The notes below the pieces were generated by a model, which worked only from the letters and a program-made list of their open reading frames with translations, was not told the origin of the DNA and did no database searches. A program made the translations under genes and the position numbers. From Euryarchaeota archaeon UBA250 (GTDB lineage Archaea; Thermoplasmatota; Poseidoniia; Poseidoniales; Thalassarchaeaceae), in the NCBI GenBank assembly GCA_002504845.1, contig DATW01000035.1, forward strand, positions 1 through 11,639: a DNA stretch of 11,639 nucleotides, in the 5' to 3' direction. Below, piece after piece: positions 1-5,778 of this stretch; the first letter of the stretch is position 1, and each line of letters opens with the position of its first letter.

Positions 1-191
1 TAGCAAGGATCAGCAGAAAGAACTACTCGAGCTGAGGTTTCAGTCTCAATTTTATCCATCATTTCAAGAGCCTGCATCTTGAGACCTTCAGGAACTTGGA
101 GAGCCACGAGCCGGTGGTCATTCTCCTTTATCCTGGCCACCAGGTCGTCCAATTCGAAGTCATGACGATCAAGATCCATGGTGACAGCCAT
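1..191 (-). CDS. dph2: Diphthamide biosynthesis enzyme Dph2, N-terminal fragment (cut by window edge)
   Basis: This gene runs off the left edge; only its first 59 to 63 codons are present. The visible protein contains a V-A-L-Q-V-P-E-G-L-K stretch and ends in V-V-L-S-A-D-P-C. This matches the start of archaeal Dph2, where the Cys of the DPCYGACD motif is the first of three cysteines holding a 4Fe-4S cluster. The family uses radical SAM chemistry to transfer a 3-amino-3-carboxypropyl group to a histidine of elongation factor 2, the first step of diphthamide synthesis in the cytosol. Two in-frame ATGs are possible, at 191 and 179, with an in-frame stop just upstream of the first; neither has a strong ribosome binding site. 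The gene follows the LLM oxidoreductase gene after about 94 bp, which contain a weak TATA-like stretch near 243-250. The family call rests on a short segment but the motif is distinctive. Confidence 0.8.
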   Translation of the reverse strand, partial: MAVTMDLDRHDFELDDLVARIKENDHRLVALQVPEGLKMQALEMMDKIETETSARVVLSADPC

Positions 192-285
192 TCATGGGGG
201 CTGTGGACGCCTATTTCATCGGTTGCATCATCCAGTACGCGTAATATGTCAATACATGACTCTCTTCACAGCCTCATCATGCTCT

Positions 286-1314
286 CTATCTCATAGCTTC
301 GAGGACTAATGGCGCCACTTTTGTCGCATATAACTCGATGCTCTTCATCAATTTCGAATGAGGTAATGTCCCATTACTGTATTTCATATCGAATCTTGAG
401 AGATTGAGTAATTTTGAATTTTTGACAATCTTTCTGGCTACCGTTTCTGGTGAACCTACATACAGTGCACCATCGGGTCCGACACCATGTTCGAATTGAG
501 CTCTTGAAATCGGAGGCCAACCCCTCTCCCTTCCTATTTTGCTGAATAATGCTTGATGGTGCGGCCAGACTTCCTCTATCGCCTGCTCATCTGAATCAGC
601 AACGTGACCAGGGCTATGAACTCCAACCGGGAGCCTATCTTGACCCATCTCATCAAGGGTCTTGAAGTACAGTTCGACAAGAGGGGCGAATCTGGACGGC
701 TGTCCTCCGATTATCGCTAGCATCAATCCAGCACTGTTTCTCGCCGCTCGAATAACTGAATCTGGACTTCCACCTACGCCAATCCAAGTTACTATCGATC
801 CGCCCTTGGTCTTAGGGTAAACCATCTGGTTGCTGAGAGGGGGCCGAGTAGTCCCTCTCCAAGTGATTGGTTTCTCATTTCTCAGCTCAGTGAATAGGGA
901 TGCCTTCTCTTCAAATAATCTACCATATTCATTCAGCGCATAACCAAAAAGGGGGAATGATTCTGTGAATGACCCTCTTCCTAGAATCACTTCTGCACGC
1001 CCTTCAGATATTGCGTCCAGCGTCGCAAAGCGTTGGTAGACCCTGACCGGATCGTCCGAACTCAAGACCGTCACCGCGGAGCCAATTCGTATGTTTCTGG
1101 TCTCTGAGGCTATAGCAGCCAACACGACTTCTGGCGCGGTTACGGCGAAATCCTCTCTATGATGCTCACCCACGCCAAAAAAGTCGATTCCAAGCCTGTC
1201 GGCTAATTTCGCTTCTTCCACAACGTTCCTGAGCACCTCATGATGTTCCAATAATCGACCATCTTCATCTACAGTCACATCGCCAAATGTGCCAAGCCCG
1301 AGTTGGAAATCCAT
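286..1314 (-). CDS. LLM-class flavin-dependent oxidoreductase (luciferase-like monooxygenase family)
   Basis: The 342-residue protein has the luciferase-like monooxygenase (bacterial luciferase/F420 oxidoreductase) pattern throughout. It has an N-terminal beta strand M-D-F-Q-L-G-L-G-T-F, the G-E-H-H motif at residues 49-52, R-A-E-V-I-L-G-R-G-S at 106-115, and the C-terminal V-G-S-P-E-T-V-A-R-K-I element at 286-296. Members are TIM barrels that use FMNH2 or F420; this one most resembles the 'probable oxidoreductase, LLM family' group typified by PDB 2I7G, by memory of the family rather than by search. Substrate and cofactor cannot be read from the sequence. The ATG is 41 bp after the hpt stop, and a TATA-like ACAATATCC lies near 1341-1349, so it may have its own promoter with a very short leader. 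It is followed by dph2; there is no obvious functional link to diphthamide synthesis. Confidence 0.88.
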   Translation of the reverse strand: MDFQLGLGTFGDVTVDEDGRLLEHHEVLRNVVEEAKLADRLGIDFFGVGEHHREDFAVTAPEVVLAAIASETRNIRIGSAVTVLSSDDPVRVYQRFATLDAISEGRAEVILGRGSFTESFPLFGYALNEYGRLFEEKASLFTELRNEKPITWRGTTRPPLSNQMVYPKTKGGSIVTWIGVGGSPDSVIRAARNSAGLMLAIIGGQPSRFAPLVELYFKTLDEMGQDRLPVGVHSPGHVADSDEQAIEEVWPHHQALFSKIGRERGWPPISRAQFEHGVGPDGALYVGSPETVARKIVKNSKLLNLSRFDMKYSNGTLPHSKLMKSIELYATKVAPLVLEAMR

Positions 1315-1355
1315 GTTACTTTGGTGTGAAGGTTCTACTTAGGATATTGTAATGC

Positions 1356-1937
1356 TTAATCAGCCATCCTTACTCTGCCATCGACAATCTCAATACGAGC
1401 CAGAGACCGTATTGGCCATTCAGGGCGCTCTCGATTCAGCCTTGCCCGGCCTTCTCCTTTCTCGATTGCAATTACGATATCGCGGAGAATTACCCCCATT
1501 TCCTCAAGCTTCTCGAGAAGTGGCTCGAGGGTTCCTCCTGTAGATATCACATCATCAACGATTACGATTCTCTCTCCAGGGGCTATGTCGTTGATGTATA
1601 TTGTTGAGCTGGAGTACCCAGTTGAAACATCGACAGCGACCTCCCCCTCCATGCCATAGGACCTCTTCCTAATCACAACAGTCGGAATGCCCGTGGCCTC
1701 TCCCACGGCTGCTAGAAGTGGAAGCCCCATCGCCTCCACACTTGCTATCAGATCAACACCTTCCCAATCGGTGGATTCCACGATAAGGGTTGAAACCGCT
1801 TTCAGGACTTCTGGATCCATTCGGGGTATGCCATCCGATATTGGGTGGATGAAGTAGGGGTAGTCCCCCTTCCAGATGATGGGCGCACCTTTCAGAGATT
1901 CTTCCAAAACTCCCATCGGGCTGAGTGGGCTGCTCAT
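1356..1937 (-). CDS. hpt: Archaeal hypoxanthine/guanine phosphoribosyltransferase (HGPRTase)
   Basis: This cytosolic purine-salvage enzyme condenses hypoxanthine or guanine with PRPP to give IMP or GMP. With the start chosen here the protein is 193 residues. It shows the archaeal Hpt signature K-G-D-Y-P-Y-F-I-H-P-I-S-D-G (about 23-36), the V-E-A-M-G region, R-K-R-S-Y-G (about 90-95), and the PRPP loop V-I-V-D-D-V-I-S-T-G-G-T (about 125-136), followed by I-A-I-E-K-G-E-G. The frame stays open to an ATG at 2000, but that would put about 50 bases inside the L10e gene and add 21 residues with no family counterpart. The ATG at 1937, 11 bp after the L10e stop, is preferred; the ATG at 1916 (186 residues) also fits the family's usual start. 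It probably forms an operon with L10e. Adenine or xanthine specificity cannot be excluded. Confidence 0.88.
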   Translation of the reverse strand: MSSPLSPMGVLEESLKGAPIIWKGDYPYFIHPISDGIPRMDPEVLKAVSTLIVESTDWEGVDLIASVEAMGLPLLAAVGEATGIPTVVIRKRSYGMEGEVAVDVSTGYSSSTIYINDIAPGERIVIVDDVISTGGTLEPLLEKLEEMGVILRDIVIAIEKGEGRARLNRERPEWPIRSLARIEIVDGRVRMAD

Positions 1938-1948
1938 ATGACACGGTC

Positions 1949-2488
1949 TCAGACTAGACCCTTCAATGTCTCGGCACCCTTTACGACCTTTATCGTGCAA
2001 GGAGTTGGTAGCTTCATACTGGCCTTTCGCAATGCGTCGCGAGCCTGCAAGTAGAACTCGGGTCTCGTGTGTATGGAAATCACAACTTCTCCGCGCTTCA
2101 CTCTGGCTGCTGTTCCCACATTCTTCCCAAATGACAGTCTCATTCCCTGTGAAACACGATCCGCACCAGCACCTGTAGCCTGCTTGTTCTCACGAATCAC
2201 GTGATGAGGATACTTGTGAACACGCAGAGCATAGCCAGTCTCAGTGGCTGCATTACGAATTGTGGCATTTGAGATTTGCCGAGAGGCTTCAAGCGCGGTG
2301 TGGCGGATTTGGCAGGAGTCGTCAGCGGTTAGAGTCAGAATCACCTCGAAGCCATCTGCTTCAGCAACTGTTCTGTTTCCCATGTGGTATCTGAGAATCC
2401 TGTTGTTGGGTACACCGCCAGTGTACTTTCTGCGGGTATAGGCAGGGCCTTTGATCCGGCGATACATCTTCGCTGGCTTGCGTGCCAT
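1949..2488 (-). CDS. rpl10e: Large ribosomal subunit protein L10e (uL16, archaeal type)
   Basis: The 179-residue basic protein starts M-A-R-K-P-A-K-M-Y-R and is recognisable as archaeal/eukaryal L10e, the homologue of bacterial L16. Later family hallmarks are Y-T-R-R-K-Y, P-H-H-V-I-R-E-N-K (about 103-111) and G-A-G-A-D-R-V-S-Q-G-M-R (about 116-127), followed by G-K-N-V-G-T-A-A-R-V. It sits in the large subunit near the peptidyl transferase centre and contacts tRNA and 5S rRNA. Length is normal for archaea. The ATG is preceded by TGAGGG, a modest Shine-Dalgarno sequence, and by a TATA-like box at 2521-2530, so it likely begins a transcription unit that continues into hpt. The gene stands alone, outside the large ribosomal protein clusters, which is common for archaeal L10e. 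Confidence 0.96.
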   Translation of the reverse strand: MARKPAKMYRRIKGPAYTRRKYTGGVPNNRILRYHMGNRTVAEADGFEVILTLTADDSCQIRHTALEASRQISNATIRNAATETGYALRVHKYPHHVIRENKQATGAGADRVSQGMRLSFGKNVGTAARVKRGEVVISIHTRPEFYLQARDALRKASMKLPTPCTIKVVKGAETLKGLV

Positions 2489-2520
2489 CCTAATCCCTCA
2501 GTCCGCCGCGACCGGACGTT

Positions 2521-2530
2521 CGTATTTAAT
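2521..2530 (-). promoter_or_regulatory. Putative TATA box for the L10e-hpt unit
   Basis: On the minus strand the bases read ATTAAATACG, close to the archaeal TATA consensus. They overlap the stop codon of the upstream transporter gene. A start about 25 bases downstream would fall near 2500, leaving a leader of roughly 11 bases that contains TGAGGG before the L10e ATG. Position and composition support it, but it is a short motif and has not been tested. Confidence 0.45.
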
Positions 2531-3485
2531 CCTGAAGGGGGCTTCTCCCTGCTCTTCCCACTGCCTCGCTCTCCCTCTGGACGACTCTCACGCCAACTAC
2601 GATGAGTGTGAATCCCAACAGGAGTGAGGCACCCAGCCGCTCATCGAGAAGCAGCCAACCGCCGAGTACCCCGAATGGCGGTACGAGAAACACATAGGAC
2701 GAGGCGGAGGTCGCACCGATCTTCTCGACACCGATGACGAACCATATGTAAGCCAGAACCGTGGATAGTATGCTTAGGTACAAGATGGCCACGAGATCCT
2801 CGTTGTTGGGAGTTTCAAAGCCTCCTGAGTAAACATCCGCCAGCCACCATGGCGTGAGCAGGACTGTTCCGACGAGGGAGTACCAGACTACGATTTCCGA
2901 GGAACTGGCACCATAGTCCCCCTCGGTCTCGAGCATTATCCTGGTCAGATTGGTCGCAGTGGCCCAGCACAGTGCTGCGAGCATTATCATGAAGTCGCCT
3001 TTCAGCCTGTCATGCAGAGGGATATCGGTGTTAGGGCTCCATCCCGTTACCACTGCGACTCCGATGAATGCCAGGATGAGGCCATAGACCATCCTTACAG
3101 TGATTCTCTGACCGAGGAACGGCGATGCGAGAAGTACCGTGAATATGGGATTCATCGTGATTATCAGCGAGGCATCTCCCGCGGCGGTGAACTTCATCCC
3201 ATGCATGAACAGGAGCTGATACCCCATTACTGCAAAAACCGCAATGAGGACAATACGCACCCATGCATCTTTCGAGTCAGGTAACCAGCGTACTTGATCG
3301 CCCTTGGTTGATCTGTAGAAGAACCACAGGTAGAACGCTAACATGCAGACGATGTATCTCATCCATGCCCCTGTGGCCGGAGGCAAGGACAATGCAAGCA
3401 TGCGCCCGATGGCCCATGAACCTCCCCAGATGATGGCAACTAGAACCATCAGGAAGTGCACGTTGAGCCCGTCCCTGCTGAACAT
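2526..3485 (-). CDS. EamA/DMT-superfamily transporter (ten-TM permease)
   Basis: The 319-residue protein has two EamA halves of five membrane segments each, at about 10-32, 37-57, 75-94, 104-121, 129-148, 163-183, 195-217, 230-251, 260-281 and 284-303. Family motifs include the N-terminal I-I-W-G-G-S-W-A-I-G-R and M-N-P-I-F-T-V-L-L-A followed by L-G-Q-R-I-T. The second repeat ends F-L-V-P-P-F-G-V-L-G-G-W-L-L-L-D-E-R-L-G. Such drug/metabolite transporters usually export small metabolites or amino acids; the substrate here is unknown. The ATG lies 9 bp after the aroA stop, with AGGATG just upstream overlapping that stop, so it is probably co-transcribed with aroA. Export of an aromatic amino acid or related metabolite is an attractive guess from context only. 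Confidence 0.9.
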   Translation of the reverse strand: MFSRDGLNVHFLMVLVAIIWGGSWAIGRMLALSLPPATGAWMRYIVCMLAFYLWFFYRSTKGDQVRWLPDSKDAWVRIVLIAVFAVMGYQLLFMHGMKFTAAGDASLIITMNPIFTVLLASPFLGQRITVRMVYGLILAFIGVAVVTGWSPNTDIPLHDRLKGDFMIMLAALCWATATNLTRIMLETEGDYGASSSEIVVWYSLVGTVLLTPWWLADVYSGGFETPNNEDLVAILYLSILSTVLAYIWFVIGVEKIGATSASSYVFLVPPFGVLGGWLLLDERLGASLLLGFTLIVVGVRVVQRESEAVGRAGRSPLQD

Positions 3486-3494
3486 CGCATCATC

Positions 3495-4697
3495 CTACTG
3501 TTGCAATAATTTTAGCAGAGAAATCGTGAAGTTAGGGTGAGTGGCTCCGACGCACTCATGTCCCAGAATCACTCCTCCAACACGACTTGCCAATGCGAGG
3601 GCTGTCATGGCCACGCGATGGTCGCTGTGAGTCTCTATCTTGGTTTCAGGGCGAATCAAAGTCTGCCTGCCCGGTATCTCCATGATGCCCCCGTCTTTCG
3701 AATAGGCAGTCATCCCGAAAGATGAGAGAAGTCCTACCGTAGTCCTAATTCTGTGCGATTCCTTACGACCAACATGCCCTATGCCTGTTATTGTCCCCCC
3801 CTCGCCTATCGCAAGCAGTGCTGCTGCAGGCGTAATTAGGTCACTCGCATCAGACAAATCCAGACTATCCACGTTGTTATTATGCAGTGATTCTACAGCA
3901 TTCCCAAGAAGTTCAGATTTCACATGCATAGAGGTCCCAAGATCGACACCATGCAGCCTTTCCAGTAGCATAATTACTGGAACTAGGCTTCTCTCCGGGG
4001 GGACATCCACCCTTTCAGGCAAAACAATCTCCCATGGTTTGATGGTGAGAGAATTCTCTGAAAATTCGTTTTCCGATCCGGTTAGTTTTGCAATCTTGTA
4101 ACTCAGATCCAGATACCCTCTGCTCACGGGCTTTCCGATGATACGTACGGCTAATTCCGCCTTCATCGACGGGGCTGCCATGAGAAGTGCTGAGAGCGGC
4201 TGACTTCCTTCTGAAAGATCTAGTTCGATGTCCCCGGAATTCGCAGGGCCAGATATCCACAAAGAGCCGTCATTCGAGCGTTTACAATCGCAACCTACCG
4301 ACGAAAGAGCATCGGAAAGAATGTCGAATGGACGAGATCTAAGCGAGGAGTCCCCGGTAATCGAAGTCTCCAGCGAGAGCGATGAGCATAGCGACATCAG
4401 CATCCTTAGGCCGGTTCCTGAATTCCCGAGATCAAGCCCCTCACTAGTATGAATCGGGAATCCGACATCGGAAACGCCAACCAGTATTTTACCATCAATC
4501 ATCTGTATTTTGGCACCTAGCCTATTCAAACTGGAAACAACACTTCTGACATCCTCTCCGATTTCCCCCTGGTGACAGATTTCCATTTTGCTTTGAGACT
4601 GCGAGGCCAACATTAGCCACCTTATGATATGGCTCTTAGAAGCCGGAAGAGGCCATGTAATGCCCTCATCAATATTGGACCCGGGTATCTCGATCAC
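3495..4697 (-). CDS. aroA: 3-phosphoshikimate 1-carboxyvinyltransferase (EPSP synthase)
   Basis: The enzyme joins phosphoenolpyruvate to shikimate 3-phosphate, step six of the shikimate pathway, in the cytosol. The 400-residue protein is somewhat short for the family. Visible active-site motifs are P-A-S-K-S-H-I-I-R (K21, S22, R26), L-G-N-S-G-T-G-L-R (N92 to R98), L-R-S-R-P (119-123), G-S-Q (164-166), S-D-A-S-D-L-I-T-P with the likely catalytic Asp286, R-K-E-S-H-R (Glu313) and S-D-H-R-V-A-M (358-364). It departs from consensus at KESHR, where KESDR is usual, and at about 232-245, where the usual D-x-S-S-A stretch reads P-P-E-R-S-L-V-P. The start is GTG, 7 bp after the DUF4105 stop; an ATG three bases nearer that stop is out of frame. 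The transporter follows at 9 bp. Confidence 0.95.
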   Translation of the reverse strand: MIEIPGSNIDEGITWPLPASKSHIIRWLMLASQSQSKMEICHQGEIGEDVRSVVSSLNRLGAKIQMIDGKILVGVSDVGFPIHTSEGLDLGNSGTGLRMLMSLCSSLSLETSITGDSSLRSRPFDILSDALSSVGCDCKRSNDGSLWISGPANSGDIELDLSEGSQPLSALLMAAPSMKAELAVRIIGKPVSRGYLDLSYKIAKLTGSENEFSENSLTIKPWEIVLPERVDVPPERSLVPVIMLLERLHGVDLGTSMHVKSELLGNAVESLHNNNVDSLDLSDASDLITPAAALLAIGEGGTITGIGHVGRKESHRIRTTVGLLSSFGMTAYSKDGGIMEIPGRQTLIRPETKIETHSDHRVAMTALALASRVGGVILGHECVGATHPNFTISLLKLLQQ

Positions 4698-4704
4698 GAC
4701 ATGC

Positions 4705-5595
4705 TCACGGGGATGAGCCGATTGAACCCTCGCTTCTAATCCAGTCCCCGAAGTCGCTCAATCCGTCCCACGAATCGGCCCTCTCGTCAATGATGCTCAT
4801 TTCCAGAGTCTCTTCCAGGGTCCCCGTCATTTTGACCAGATTGTTTCTGTGTAGCAATTTTGGGCTCAATCCGGGCAGTAGTATGGAGATGGCCCTCGGC
4901 ACCCTTCCTGGGTATACCTCATTCACGTGACCAACTATGTTTGTAGTGCAGGTATTGGTGATCGTATTGTACCATTCAGGGTGTTCGCTAAGTTTGTTGG
5001 TCCTCCTCAGATAGGATTCGAGCATCCTCCGCTCGTTACCCGGTCCTAGAACGACGGCTTCGAAGAGATGGGTCACCGACTTCTTCCTGCATCTTGTCCT
5101 GACTCCGATAACATCTCTCTCAGTTGCCCAGACGTAGATTAGCTCGTATTGGCGAAACATCCCCTTGATGGGGTGGTAACGCTCCCCCTTCTCTCTTCGA
5201 ACCTCGATGGAACAGGCGAGTCTCTCCCCGTCTTCAGTCTCGAAGCTCATTATCGTATGAGCCATCTGTCTTTTGGAGGGATCAAAGTACTCTAAAACGA
5301 ACCATATCTTCGATATTGTATCGAGGTTTATTTTGACATCGATCCATCTTTCATCGAAGTCCCTGGTGCTCCTCCAATTGAAATCTCTGACGTTGCGAAT
5401 AGTAACCTCATCACCATTGAAATCTGCAGTTGCCATCCTCTCATTGTCGTTGACCCATGATCTGTCGTTTGATGGTCTGAGGCTGAGATGCCTCAGTATT
5501 AGCCAAATCAGGAATGATAATGCCAATCCAGCCGCTAATAGAACTGGCCAAGCAAAACCAACAGCAACTGATCCGCTTGATGCACCGCCTTCCAT
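4705..5595 (-). CDS. Membrane-anchored DUF4105 (Lnb N-terminal periplasmic domain-like) protein
   Basis: The 296-residue protein has one N-terminal membrane segment (about 9-36) and then a soluble domain matching DUF4105/Lnb_N. Seen in order: V-R-D-F-N-W-R-S (69-76), M-A-H-T-I-M-S-F-E-T (111-120), S-I-E-V-R-R-E-K-G-E (129-138), R-Q-Y-E-L-I-Y-V (148-155), E-R-D-V-I (159-163), W-Y-N-T-I-T-N-T-C-T-T-N-I (208-220) and L-L-P-G-L-S (239-244). His113, Glu131 and Cys216 are the positions I would suspect of being catalytic. The family is mainly bacterial and of unknown activity; it may resemble a papain-like (NlpC/P60-type) fold, which is a guess. The domain probably faces outside the cell membrane. 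The frame is open to an ATG at 5709, but that lies inside the tRNA, so the ATG at 5595 is used. A nine-codon ORF ends at this ATG. aroA follows after 7 bp. Confidence 0.85.
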   Translation of the reverse strand: MEGGASSGSVAVGFAWPVLLAAGLALSFLIWLILRHLSLRPSNDRSWVNDNERMATADFNGDEVTIRNVRDFNWRSTRDFDERWIDVKINLDTISKIWFVLEYFDPSKRQMAHTIMSFETEDGERLACSIEVRREKGERYHPIKGMFRQYELIYVWATERDVIGVRTRCRKKSVTHLFEAVVLGPGNERRMLESYLRRTNKLSEHPEWYNTITNTCTTNIVGHVNEVYPGRVPRAISILLPGLSPKLLHRNNLVKMTGTLEETLEMSIIDERADSWDGLSDFGDWIRSEGSIGSSP

Positions 5596-5624
5596 CAGTA
5601 CCCTATGGAGGCCGTCGAACGCAT
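5596..5624 (-). other. Possible nine-codon leader ORF coupled to the DUF4105 gene
   Basis: On the minus strand an ATG at 5624 is preceded by GGGAGGG with a 4-base gap to the ATG. It opens the short frame M-R-S-T-A-S-I-G-Y and stops at a TGA that overlaps the DUF4105 start as TGATG. The arrangement resembles translational coupling. The DUF4105 start has no good Shine-Dalgarno sequence of its own, which makes the coupling more plausible. The TGA's last base lies at 5595, inside the start codon. Nine codons is short enough that chance cannot be excluded. Confidence 0.35.
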
Positions 5625-5645
5625 GAACCCTCCCTCGATACGATG

Positions 5646-5732
5646 TGGCGCGGCAGGGGAGATTCGAACTCCCGAGGTGAGACACCACTGGATTAGCAAT
5701 CCAGCGCAATGGCCAGGCTATGCGACTGCCGC
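5646..5732 (-). tRNA. tRNA-Ser(GCU), CCA end encoded
   Basis: The minus strand folds as a class II tRNA. The acceptor arms GCGGCAG (5726-5732) and CTGCCGC (5650-5656) pair fully. The anticodon stem CTGGA/TCCAG encloses the loop TTGCTAA, giving anticodon GCU for AGC and AGU serine codons. A long variable arm GGTG-TCT-CACC is typical of tRNA-Ser, and the T arm GGGAG/CTCCC carries the TTCGAAT loop. The discriminator is G73, as in serine tRNAs, and CCA follows directly in the genome. No intron is seen. It lies 46 bp after the gyrA stop and 50 bp before the DUF4105 start, so it may be cut out of a longer transcript. An upstream CTTAAG near 5759-5764 is only a weak TATA candidate. Confidence 0.96.
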
Positions 5733-5778
5733 AATGTTCCGGCGACCCAAGATTCCGGCTTAAGGCGAGCGGTTGGAA

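Noticed and set aside
1938..2000. N-terminal extension of Hpt into the L10e gene
   Set aside because: The extra residues overlap L10e coding sequence in another frame and have no counterpart in archaeal Hpt.
5596..5709. N-terminal extension of the DUF4105 protein to an ATG at 5709
   Set aside because: The extension would be translated through most of the tRNA-Ser gene, and its residues do not look like an anchor or domain; the ATG at 5595 precedes a normal membrane segment.
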